Origin: Pseudomaricurvus sp050633365
Lineage (GTDB): Bacteria; Pseudomonadota; Gammaproteobacteria; Pseudomonadales; Cellvibrionaceae
Length of the DNA stretch: 64,000 bases
Direction: 5' to 3'
Assembly: GCA_050633365.1 (NCBI GenBank)
Contig: JBOEGJ010000010.1
Span: forward strand, 1 to 64,000
Each line of letters opens with the position of its first letter. The stretch's first letter is position 1. Below the pieces are notes generated by a model. The model had not been told where the DNA came from. It saw nothing but the letters and a program-made list of their open reading frames with translations, and made no database searches. The translations under genes were made by a program, and so were the position numbers. This document shows, one piece after another, positions 32,211 to 40,249 of this stretch.

Positions 32211-33445
32211 TAACCACCAACGATGTCGGTGCTGAAACGATCAATGATTTTTTTACCCAAGGCCATTTGATGCACTTGATCTGGGCCATCGGCTTGACGA
32301 CACCAGCGAGCGTAGTTAAAGGCCTCTGCCATGAAGTAGTCTTCGGTTAGGCCGCCAGCCCCATGCATCTGCATGCAGCGGTCAATAATATTTTGAACCA
32401 ATGCCGGTACCGTGGTTTTGGTCGCCGCGATCATGTCCACAGAGGCGGGAACGCCTTCGGTGTCGATTTTGCTGCTGGTTCTTAATACCAGCAGTCGAGC
32501 CATTTCAATCTCAGAAAAACTTTTGGAAATATCTTCGCGGATCGATTGGTGTTTGCTGATGACACGGCCGAAAGTCGTTCGTGAATTGGCACGTTGGCAG
32601 GCCAGCTCTAAGGAACGCTGTGCCGCGCCGATTAAGCGCATACAGTGATGCATGCGGCCTGGCCCCAAACGACCTTGAGCAATTTCAAAACCGCGACCCT
32701 CGCCCAGTAACACATTTTCTAAAGGCACTCGCACGTTATCAAAAACAATTTCCGCGTGGCCGATGGGAGCGTCATCGTAACCAAGAGTCGTCAGCGGGCG
32801 AATCAGTTGAATGCCCGCGGTGTCTTTGGGTACCAGTACTTGGGTTTGTTGCAGGTGACGATTGGCGTTGTCTGGATCTGATTTCCCCATCACGATAAAG
32901 ATCTTAGTGCGCTCGTACATGGCGCCGGTGATGAACCATTTGCGTCCATTGAGCACCCATTCGTTACCGTCTTTTTCGATGCTCAGTTCAATGTTGGTGG
33001 CGTCACTGGAGGCGACTTGGGGTTCGGTCATGGCGTACGAAGATCTAATCTCTCCGGCCAATAGCGGCTTGAGCCATTGCTCGCGTTGGGCGTCTGTGGC
33101 GTAGTTCATGAACACTTCCATATTGCCCGTGTCTGGAGCGTTGCAGTTGAAGACTTCTGGGCACCACACTACTCGGCCCATCATTTCGGCGAGCGGAGCG
33201 TAATCAAAAAACGACAGACCACCATGGTCGCAGTACTCGGCGTGGTCTTCCGGTACAAACAAATTCCATAAACCGGCGGCTTTGGCTTTTTCTTTCAGTT
33301 CATCCATGAGAGGCAATGGCGCAAAACGATTGTCGGCGTCGGCTAGCTGGCGAGCGTAGGCGTGTTCATTGGGATAGATATGCTCATCCATAAAGGCAGA
33401 CAAACGATCCTGTAGTTCCTGTGATTTTTCGCTAAATTGATACAT
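32210..33445 (-). CDS. Acyl-CoA dehydrogenase (ACAD10/11-, LvaC-like)
   Basis: A 411-residue flavoprotein with SYAMTEPQVASSDATNI (FAD/substrate loop), GRKWFITGA, GRGFEIAQGRLGPGRMHHC, and the C-terminal MHGAGGLTEDYFMAEAFNYA then RQADGPDQVHQMALG. These match the bacterial and mammalian ACAD10/11 branch. With the coupled kinase it probably converts a phosphorylated 4-hydroxyacyl-CoA to an enoyl- or 3-hydroxyacyl-CoA. A GAGGA site precedes ATG 33445. It is divergent from a LysR gene that probably controls the three-gene run. Confidence 0.9.
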   Translation of the reverse strand: MYQFSEKSQELQDRLSAFMDEHIYPNEHAYARQLADADNRFAPLPLMDELKEKAKAAGLWNLFVPEDHAEYCDHGGLSFFDYAPLAEMMGRVVWCPEVFNCNAPDTGNMEVFMNYATDAQREQWLKPLLAGEIRSSYAMTEPQVASSDATNIELSIEKDGNEWVLNGRKWFITGAMYERTKIFIVMGKSDPDNANRHLQQTQVLVPKDTAGIQLIRPLTTLGYDDAPIGHAEIVFDNVRVPLENVLLGEGRGFEIAQGRLGPGRMHHCMRLIGAAQRSLELACQRANSRTTFGRVISKHQSIREDISKSFSEIEMARLLVLRTSSKIDTEGVPASVDMIAATKTTVPALVQNIIDRCMQMHGAGGLTEDYFMAEAFNYARWCRQADGPDQVHQMALGKKIIDRFSTDIVGG

Positions 33446-33660
33446 GGCATATCCTCAACATTGAGTCATTAGATCGGGCGTTGTGACTCTGGGAGCAGGA
33501 AGGTTGCTGTCGAGTCAAACGAGGGCGTTGGGCGGCAGTATAGTGAATCCCTCTATAATCACCCTAATTTATCTATATAATGGGTTGTCATTGATTTAAT
33601 TAATGTGGTTTCGAGCTGGTCTAGCGTTAATGGTATTGTGAGTAGCAGAAGGGGTGAGCT

Positions 33661-34557
33661 GTGCGGCTTGATCGAATTGATTTGAATTTATTTGTTGTCA
33701 TGGATGCGATCTATCGCGAGCGCAGTGTGACCAAAGTTGCCCAGCATCTAAATTTGACCCAGCCAGCCGTGAGCAACGCCCTCAGTCGTCTGCGTCAGAC
33801 CTTTGATGATCCTTTGTTTGTGCGCACTCCAGAAGGGATGATGCCTACGCCGGTGGCCGATAGCGTGATCGCTGACGTGCGCAAGGCACTTGGATTGCTC
33901 AATCGCAGTGTCGGTATTAACGCTCGATTTGATCCGCTACGATCGGATAAAAAATTTCGTTTAGCGATGAATGATTTGGCGCAATCGTTGGTGCTGCCGC
34001 GACTTCAGGCCAGAGTCCGAGAGTTGGCGCCATCAGTAACGCTGAGCAGTTTTTATATAGATCGCCAGAGCGCCGTGGAAGAATTGAAAAATGGCCGTCT
34101 GGACTTGTTGCTGGATGCACCCGAGGTGAATGCTCGGGATTTGGGGCAGCAGGCGGTAACGCAGCTGCCCTATGTTGTGGCGATGCGCCCTCAACATCCC
34201 TTGGCCAACACCGATATGAAGTTAGAAGACTATTTGGCCAATGAGCACGTGCATGTATCCAGTCGTCGTACCGGTCGAGGTCAAGCGGATATCGGTTTGC
34301 ACGCTCTAGGAGTCAGTCGAGCTATTGCCATGAAGGTTCAGCACTATCGCGTCGCCGAAGAGATCGTTCGCGCGAATGATCTGTTGTGGACTGTGCCAAA
34401 GATTCTGGCAGATCGCACTAACTTGATTCAGCATCCGCTACCTTTTGATGTAGAGCCTCTGCGTTGGAATTTATTTTGGGGACGAGGTGCTGCTGATGAT
34501 CCGGCTAATCTATGGTTGCGAGGGTTAATGGTCGAAGTGTTGCAACCACTTTCGTAA
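33661..34557 (+). CDS. LysR-family transcriptional regulator (NodD/LinR-like branch)
   Basis: A 298-residue regulator starting with GTG (RLDRIDLNLFVVMDAIYRE), helix-turn-helix VTKVAQHLNLTQPAVSNALS and RLRQTFDDPLFVR. The effector domain has the RFDPLRSDKKFRLAMNDLAQ segment typical of the NodD/SyrM/LinR group. It is separated by 215 bp from the divergent acyl-CoA dehydrogenase gene. The gap contains AT-rich dyads (tctataatcacc, tctatataatggg) that could be operator sites. Confidence 0.88.
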   Translation: MRLDRIDLNLFVVMDAIYRERSVTKVAQHLNLTQPAVSNALSRLRQTFDDPLFVRTPEGMMPTPVADSVIADVRKALGLLNRSVGINARFDPLRSDKKFRLAMNDLAQSLVLPRLQARVRELAPSVTLSSFYIDRQSAVEELKNGRLDLLLDAPEVNARDLGQQAVTQLPYVVAMRPQHPLANTDMKLEDYLANEHVHVSSRRTGRGQADIGLHALGVSRAIAMKVQHYRVAEEIVRANDLLWTVPKILADRTNLIQHPLPFDVEPLRWNLFWGRGAADDPANLWLRGLMVEVLQPLS

Positions 34558-34753
34558 CACCATATTCGTGCGATCATAGAGGGGCGGATCAGCAGTGGAT
34601 GCTAATGATGAGTAAAGTTCTTTGTCAGTTGGCGGGTGGTTTTAGTCTCTAAGCGGTCGTTTGTCTGCGGCTGCTCGAAAGAGGTTGGTGTGGTTGAAAT
34701 TAGGAAGCTTTCGGGCGCTATTTCTCTCCGGCGACGCTAGCCATCGCGTCATA

Positions 34754-35170
34754 TTAGACGCGGTCTTCTGGGTAGCTGCCTTGCAGGCAAGGGTGATCTG
34801 CGCGTACGTATTCTATATCAAAAGTTGTTTTAATTCTCTCGAAGTGAGCGAGTTGCTGCACGTTATCGCTGCCAGTCATAACACTGCGTGTGAGTTTCGC
34901 GATGGTGGCGAGAGGATCTTGATTGGTGAGGTATAGGCAGTACGCGGCTTGATGTAAGTGTTGATTGGCGAAGGTGGCCATCTGCGGGTGATTTACTTTC
35001 GCTGCTGACATGGCGGTGAGTAATGCAGTGACGTATTGCTTCTCGGCGTGAGAGCTTTCGAAGGTAAACTCTGCTTGTGAGGCAGTTGAGCTAAGGAGAA
35101 GTAAAGCGAAAGTCACTGGCGAAAGTAAATGCAGTGATCGACGAAAGAGAGAGCGAAGACAAGTGGTCAT
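34754..35170 (-). CDS. Hypothetical secreted protein
   Basis: A 138-residue protein with a Sec signal peptide (about residues 1-33, core VTFALLLLSSTA, cleavage after SQA). The mature part is helical with two cysteines (HQAAYCLYL and DHPCLQGS) that could form a disulfide in the periplasm. ATG 35170 follows AAGGA and gives a well-formed signal peptide; an upstream ATG at 35218 does not. No family recognised. Confidence 0.55.
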   Translation of the reverse strand: MTTCLRSLFRRSLHLLSPVTFALLLLSSTASQAEFTFESSHAEKQYVTALLTAMSAAKVNHPQMATFANQHLHQAAYCLYLTNQDPLATIAKLTRSVMTGSDNVQQLAHFERIKTTFDIEYVRADHPCLQGSYPEDRV

Positions 35171-35319
35171 GGTAGCAGTTCCTTTTGCTGATTTTGAAGG
35201 CGTAGATAAGGTCGCCATTGATCAGTATAGGTGCCGACTGCTGTTACGTTAGACTAAAAAATTATAGGGTTGAATTTAAATAGGCCGAGTTGGGCGGGTG
35301 TAGTTGATGGGTCTGACGC

Positions 35320-35349
35320 AAAAACGCCCCAACTGTGTGGGGCGTTTTT
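35320..35349 (-). terminator. Rho-independent terminator downstream of deaD
   Basis: The stem acgcccca/tggggcgt with A5 before and T5 after sits 50 bp after the deaD stop on the minus strand. The symmetrical A and T runs allow use in both directions. Confidence 0.85.
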
Positions 35350-35399
35350 GAGTGTTAGTTAAACACGATGGATCGCGTTTTGACTAATCTAAGGTCTAA

Positions 35400-37193
35400 T
35401 CAGTCACGACGAGACTTGCCGCGGTAACCGCCTTCTGATCTTCCACGTCCGCCGTCAGAGCGTCCGCGCGGGCCATTCTTTTTGAATGGACGCTTATTGC
35501 CGCCGCGTGAATCATCCTCTTCAACCTGCCCTTCGTGACGGCTCAGGTTAATTTGCTGACCACGAACACGTACTTTCTTTAGGTGTTGCAGTAGATCATT
35601 CGGCATACCCTTTGGCAGATCAACGTAGGTGTGTCCGTCGCGGATCTTGATGTGGCCAATGTAGTTGCTTTCGATGTCGGCTTCGTTGGCAATGGCGCCA
35701 ACAATATCACCCGGCTTAACGTTGTCTTTGTGACCAACTTCTAAGCGGTAGGTTTCTAGCTCAGAGTCGTTAGCGCGATCACGGCGCTTGCGATCACCGC
35801 GGTCATTACGGTCACCACGTTCGTTGCGGTCATTGCGATCACGACGCTCGCGTTGTGGGCGATCTTCGACGATGTCTTTCGGTTGCAGCAGCGGCTTCTC
35901 GAGCTGTGCCAAATACGCAAGAGCGGCGGCAACATCTAAAGGTTCTGCTTGGGTTTCTTCGCTGAAGTTCACAATCACTTCACGGAAGAATGACAGATCT
36001 TGGCCTTCGATGGTCGAGGTAATCTGTTGCTTAAACTGAGTGATGCGCTTGTCGGCAACTTGCGCCTTGCTCGGCAGTTTCAGTTCTTTGATTTCAGATT
36101 TGGTGACACGCTCAATGGTGCGCAACATGCGCTGCTCACGCGGAGCAACGAACAAGATTGCTTTACCACTGCGACCGGCGCGACCAGTACGACCAACACG
36201 GTGAACGTAAGCTTCGGCATCGTAAGGAATATCGTAGTTAACAACGTGGCTTACGCGAGCAACGTCGATACCGCGAGCGGCAACGTCGGTGGCGATAATA
36301 ATATCGAGCTTACCGTTTTTGAGTCGCTCAATGGCGCGTTCGCGCAACTGCTGGCTCATGTCGCCGTTCAAAGCGGCAGCGCTGTAGCCGCGAGCTTCGA
36401 GTTTCTCGGCCAATTCGGCGGTGGCGTTTTTAGTGCGTACAAACATGATGATTGCATCGAACTCTTCAACTTCAAGAATTCGGGTTAAAGCGTCGAGTTT
36501 GTTGACGCCGCGAACCATCCAGTAGTGTTGCTCAATTCGATCAACGGTTTGTGCTTGCGCGGCAATTTTAATAACTTCTGGGTTGTCGAGATAGGTGTCG
36601 GCAACTTTGCGAATTTCCCGTGGCATGGTGGCCGAGAATAAAGCAACTTGGCGCTCTTTTGGGGTTTGATCCAAAATCCAAGTCACGTCATCAATAAAGC
36701 CCATACGCAGCATTTCGTCGGCTTCATCCAAGACAACCGTTTGCAGGTTGCTGAGGTCTAAGGTGCCGCGGCGAAGGTGATCCATGACGCGACCAGGGGT
36801 GCCCACAACCACTTGTGCGCCGCGCTGCAATCCGCGAATTTGTCCGCGGTAATCAGAGCCGCCGTAGATCGGCAAAACGTGGAAGCCTTTCATTTTTGAG
36901 GCGTAGCTTTGAAACGCTTCGGCCACCTGGATCGCCAATTCGCGAGTCGGTGCCAACACCAACACTTGGGGTTTGTTCAAGCGTGAATCGATACGGGTCA
37001 GCAGTGGCAAGGCAAACGCGGCGGTTTTACCGGTACCGGTTTGTGCCATACCCAAAATATCTTTGCCTTGCAGCAAGTGTGGAATCGATTGCGCCTGAAT
37101 CGGTGAAGGAGTTTCGTAGCCAACCGCTTGGATGGCTTGTAATACTGGTTCAGATAAACCGAGGTCGGTAAAACGAACGGATTCGTCGGACAT
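35400..37193 (-). CDS. deaD: ATP-dependent RNA helicase DeaD/CsdA
   Basis: A 597-residue DEAD-box helicase that helps ribosome assembly and RNA decay in the cold. Visible motifs are Q motif PSPIQAQSIP, Walker A AQTGTGKT (50-57), DEAD in VLDEADEML, SAT, and HRVGRTGRAGR. After the helicase core come an Asp/Arg-rich low-complexity linker (repeats of RNDR/RGDR) and the DbpA-like RNA-binding domain (LEVGHKDNVKPGDIVGAIAN). An RG-rich tail ends the protein. A strong promoter about 330 bp upstream implies a long structured leader. Confidence 0.96.
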   Translation of the reverse strand: MSDESVRFTDLGLSEPVLQAIQAVGYETPSPIQAQSIPHLLQGKDILGMAQTGTGKTAAFALPLLTRIDSRLNKPQVLVLAPTRELAIQVAEAFQSYASKMKGFHVLPIYGGSDYRGQIRGLQRGAQVVVGTPGRVMDHLRRGTLDLSNLQTVVLDEADEMLRMGFIDDVTWILDQTPKERQVALFSATMPREIRKVADTYLDNPEVIKIAAQAQTVDRIEQHYWMVRGVNKLDALTRILEVEEFDAIIMFVRTKNATAELAEKLEARGYSAAALNGDMSQQLRERAIERLKNGKLDIIIATDVAARGIDVARVSHVVNYDIPYDAEAYVHRVGRTGRAGRSGKAILFVAPREQRMLRTIERVTKSEIKELKLPSKAQVADKRITQFKQQITSTIEGQDLSFFREVIVNFSEETQAEPLDVAAALAYLAQLEKPLLQPKDIVEDRPQRERRDRNDRNERGDRNDRGDRKRRDRANDSELETYRLEVGHKDNVKPGDIVGAIANEADIESNYIGHIKIRDGHTYVDLPKGMPNDLLQHLKKVRVRGQQINLSRHEGQVEEDDSRGGNKRPFKKNGPRGRSDGGRGRSEGGYRGKSRRD

Positions 37194-37600
37194 TTAAGAG
37201 TCGCCTATACAATGGGCGCAATGAGGGAGGAACGAATTTTTGCAATAGAGCGCCGTCCGTTCTGAATAGTCAGAATGGAGAGGGTTTATCGCACAAATAG
37301 CGTTCGGTCACGCGCTGTTTCAGTTACGTGGAGGGGGGCATTGGCTGTTAGCCTTGGGAGGTGCTGCATTCAAACTGCAGTGTCGCTCCCCTCATCCCAG
37401 CGTCGTGGGCTTGGTGCAGACCGTACCTCAGTACAGTCATAAAGTTCGTGTCCATCCGCCAAGGATGTCATGAACGGCCCAGAGTAAGACTTTTGGCCAG
37501 TGATCCCGAATCACAAGAGGGCGCGAATTCTACGCAGTTAGTGAAATAAATGACACAACTATTTTGTTATAGATAACAGTTTTTACACGCTATCGGTAAC
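37194..37600 (-). promoter_or_regulatory. Promoter and long structured leader of deaD
   Basis: On the minus strand a TAGAAT (37527-37532) followed by a GC-rich discriminator (tcgcgccc) looks like a strong -10, with only a weak -35. It would give a leader of about 325 nt before deaD. The leader contains several hairpins, including GACTGTAC/GTACGGTC around a TGAG loop and CTGCA/TGCAG. Cold-shock helicase genes are known for long regulatory leaders. No ORF or known riboswitch was recognised here. Confidence 0.5.
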
Positions 37601-38494
37601 TTAAGCCTGTGGAAGAGCGAGTTTGAAGGCGTCATCGAGTTGATAGTCCCGTGTTGGCGCCTCTTCGTTTATGGGATCGGGGAAGCTCAGACGGTAGGCG
37701 CAAAGCTGTAAGTCGACGTCGCCTTCGCGGGCATTGCCGTGCAGTCGATCTCCCAGTATGGGAAAGCCCAAGCTGCTGAGGTGTCGACGGATCTGATGTT
37801 TGCGACCGGTTTCGATACGCACGTCAATCAGCGATAGGTTGCGGTTAGCATCAAAGGCCGCTCGTTGAAAATGGCTGATCGCGTTTCTCTCGTCGATGAC
37901 TTGCTCGCATTTGATCGGGTGTTGCGGGAATTCCCCCTCAACAATGGCTTGGTAGCCTTTGTCTGTGCGTCGCTCTTCAAAGGCGCGGGCCAAGGTGCGA
38001 GCGCAGCTTTTACTGTGAGCGATGACCATTAGTCCACTGGTGGCTCGATCCAGCCGATGCACCAAAAACGCTGGGCGCTCTGGGCTGAGGTGTTGCTCAG
38101 CCCAGCGGGTGAGGGTGCAATGATCGCTCCATTTCGATCCCTGTGAGAGCATGCCGTAGGGCTTTCGCCAGACCGAAAAACTGCCAGCGTCTTCGATTAA
38201 GGTGGCCGTGGGTGGCTCTTGCTGCAACAGACTCTCGTTGTAATAGAGGTGTAATTGATCGCCGCAAGCCAGTGTTTTTTTGCCGCGTCGCAACCGACGT
38301 GTGTGTTTACTGTGTCGACGATTATCGTCTTGATTGATTTTTCCTGCCGGAGTTATCCACAGGGCGCCTTTTGTCATGGCGAGCTTTAGCTGCTGGCGCG
38401 AAAAGGGAGTCTGTTCGGCGAGGCACTCCAAAGCCGATTGTTCTGCGTCGCCGATAGTGAGATGGAATTCTTGTTGATTCTGTGGCAACGGCAT
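37601..38494 (-). CDS. RluA-family pseudouridine synthase
   Basis: A 297-residue pseudouridine synthase. The N-terminal S4-like segment (TPFSRQQLKLAMTKGALWI) is followed by the catalytic domain with FLVHRLDRATSGLMV (catalytic Asp in HRLDR) and the binding motif RIETGRKHQIRRHLSSLGFP. The target could be 23S rRNA or tRNA; I cannot tell which family member it is. ATG 38494 is chosen, but a TTG at 38557 in frame is possible and neither has a clear ribosome site. Confidence 0.85.
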   Translation of the reverse strand: MPLPQNQQEFHLTIGDAEQSALECLAEQTPFSRQQLKLAMTKGALWITPAGKINQDDNRRHSKHTRRLRRGKKTLACGDQLHLYYNESLLQQEPPTATLIEDAGSFSVWRKPYGMLSQGSKWSDHCTLTRWAEQHLSPERPAFLVHRLDRATSGLMVIAHSKSCARTLARAFEERRTDKGYQAIVEGEFPQHPIKCEQVIDERNAISHFQRAAFDANRNLSLIDVRIETGRKHQIRRHLSSLGFPILGDRLHGNAREGDVDLQLCAYRLSFPDPINEEAPTRDYQLDDAFKLALPQA

Positions 38495-38608
38495 AGTGCT
38501 AGGCTGGCTGTTAGCGGTGAAGTGGGCAAGTTTAGTCTCGCCGGGCCGGATCAACAAGAGTTGCTCTAATGCCCTAGCCCACTCACTAAAAGTGAAGGGG
38601 GGATTGAT

Positions 38609-38630
38609 TATATATGCTTAGCCAAATATA
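38609..38630. promoter_or_regulatory. Candidate ArsR operator/promoter of arsR
   Basis: The AT-rich sequence tatatatgcttagccaaatata directly before arsR shares the element atatat(c)tgctta with the region upstream of the GAPDH gene (39175-39201). It overlaps the likely -10, suiting a derepressible arsenic-responsive promoter. Confidence 0.45.
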
Positions 38631-38639
38631 GTGGCGGCC

Positions 38640-39056
38640 ATGACTGAATCCAAATTGTTTTCTCCGCGCGCCCTCGAACCCGCTCTGATGTCTCAGGACG
38701 TGGTTCAGCCGCCTGCCAGTGCCGCAGAGTTCGCGGCTTTGTTCAAAGCGCTGTCTGAACCAGTGCGGCTGCGCATTCTGTATATGATGCTGCAGCGGGG
38801 CGAGCTTTGTGTGTGCGATATCGTCGACTCCTTGGCATTATCTCAGAGCGTGGTTTCTAGGCACTTGGCCTATTTACGCAACAATGGCTTGGTGTCGACT
38901 AGGCGAGAAGGGGTGTGGGTTTATTATGAATTGATCCAGTCCTCGAGCTTTGTCTCTAGTTTGCTGGCTTTATTTGGCGAGGCAGGAGCCAATGCCGACG
39001 ATCTTCAACAGGATTTGGCGCGAGTCGTCGCCAACAATGGCAGCGGCTGTTGTTAG
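38640..39056 (+). CDS. arsR: ArsR/SmtB-family arsenic-responsive repressor
   Basis: A 138-residue winged-helix repressor with FKALSEPVRLRIL, the metalloid site ELCVCDIVDSL (Cys57 and Cys59) and HTH SQSVVSRHLAYLRNNGLV. The C-terminal SGCC pair could add a third arsenite ligand. Binding of As(III) should release the operators. ATG 38640 is used; GTG 38631 in frame is possible. A terminator follows the gene, so the downstream GAPDH-arsJ pair has its own promoter. Confidence 0.9.
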   Translation: MTESKLFSPRALEPALMSQDVVQPPASAAEFAALFKALSEPVRLRILYMMLQRGELCVCDIVDSLALSQSVVSRHLAYLRNNGLVSTRREGVWVYYELIQSSSFVSSLLALFGEAGANADDLQQDLARVVANNGSGCC

Positions 39057-39144
39057 TGACAGCTGCTATTGGCCGTGTTCATAGGGTTCTAGCCCGCCCC
39101 TGCCGATAGCGAATATTTTTGATGGCAAGACATTAACTGGAATT

Positions 39145-39170
39145 GGTGGCGAGAAGGCCGCCATTTTTTT
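39145..39170 (+). terminator. Rho-independent terminator after arsR
   Basis: ggtggc and gccgcc form a stem with one G-T pair around gagaag, followed by a run of seven T. It isolates arsR from the GAPDH-arsJ transcript. Confidence 0.7.
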
Positions 39171-39174
39171 AACT

Positions 39175-39201
39175 AAATATATCTGCTTATGCGCATATGC
39201 G
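39175..39201. promoter_or_regulatory. Candidate ArsR operator upstream of GAPDH-arsJ
   Basis: aaatatatctgcttatgc is followed by overlapping perfect palindromes (tatgcgcata and cgcatatgcg). The atatatctgctta part repeats the element in front of arsR. It ends about 38 bp before the GAPDH start codon. Confidence 0.5.
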
Positions 39202-39238
39202 AGTTTAGCGTAACAGATGGCAATCAAGAGGTGTCGAC

Positions 39239-40249
39239 ATGACGGTTCGAGTCGCAATTAATGGTTTTGGCCGAATGGGCCGTTTGGCCTTGAGAGCCGC
39301 TTGGGGATGGGATGAGTTGCAAATTGTTCACATCAATGAGTGTGCGGGTGATGTCGCCACCGCGGCCCATTTGTTGGAGTTTGATTCGGTGCATGGTCGC
39401 TGGGATCATCAGGTCGAGTCTCGGCAGGACGCCCTGTATGTCGATGGTAAGCGCATCAGCTATTCGTCCAACAGGGCGCTGGAAGAAACCGATTGGCAGG
39501 CGCTCAATATTGATTTGGTGGTTGAGTGCACAGGCGCGTTTAAGTCTCAGCAAACGCTGGCTCCCTATTTTTCCGCGGGCGTTAAGAAAGTGGTGGTGTC
39601 GGCCCCCATTAAAGACGGCACTTTAAATGTGGTGATGGGGGTGAACGATCATCTTTACGATGGCTCGCAGGCGATAGTAACCGCGGCCTCTTGCACCACC
39701 AACTGCTTGGCGCCCGTAGTTGAGGTGATGCACAAGCAGTTTGGTATCAAGCATGGTTCGATCACCACTATCCACGATATTACCAATACTCAAAGTATCC
39801 TCGATGAGTATCACAAAGATTTACGTCGCGCTCGAGCCTGCGGCCAGTCATTAATCCCTACCTCTACTGGTTCGGCGACGGCGATTACCGAAATTTTCCC
39901 CGAGCTTAAGGGGCGCCTTAATGGTGTTGCGGTGCGAGTGCCTCTGGCGAATGCATCGCTCACCGATTGCGTATTTGAATTGCAGCGCGAAGTCAGTGTG
40001 GATGAGGTTAACGCGGCCTTACAGTCTGCGGCCGAGCATCAGTTAAAGGGTGTTCTGGGGTTTGAGACAAGGCCTTTAGTGTCGGTGGATTACACCAACG
40101 ATACTCGTTCGAGCATTATTGATGGGCCCTCGACCATGGTGATCAATGCTACCCAAGTCAAGATTCTGGCTTGGTACGACAATGAAATTGGCTACGTCAA
40201 TCGCATGATGGAGCTGGCTCAAAAAGTTGCTCAAAGTTTGGAGGCCTAG
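39239..40249 (+). CDS. ArsJ-associated glyceraldehyde-3-phosphate dehydrogenase
   Basis: A 336-residue GAPDH with N-terminal VRVAINGFGRMGRLALRA, the catalytic ASCTTNCLAPV and the C-terminal WYDNEIGYVNRMMELA. In ars operons this isoenzyme uses arsenate in place of phosphate to make 1-arseno-3-phosphoglycerate, the substrate of ArsJ. The gene abuts arsJ (the stop is followed directly by the arsJ start) and follows arsR, which separates it from the glycolytic gap gene. Confidence 0.93.
   Translation: MTVRVAINGFGRMGRLALRAAWGWDELQIVHINECAGDVATAAHLLEFDSVHGRWDHQVESRQDALYVDGKRISYSSNRALEETDWQALNIDLVVECTGAFKSQQTLAPYFSAGVKKVVVSAPIKDGTLNVVMGVNDHLYDGSQAIVTAASCTTNCLAPVVEVMHKQFGIKHGSITTIHDITNTQSILDEYHKDLRRARACGQSLIPTSTGSATAITEIFPELKGRLNGVAVRVPLANASLTDCVFELQREVSVDEVNAALQSAAEHQLKGVLGFETRPLVSVDYTNDTRSSIIDGPSTMVINATQVKILAWYDNEIGYVNRMMELAQKVAQSLEA

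Noticed and set aside
35788..36488. Plus-strand frames opposite deaD, including one rich in Arg-Ser repeats
   Set aside because: They are antisense shadows; the repeats reflect the RNDR/RGDR codons of the helicase linker.
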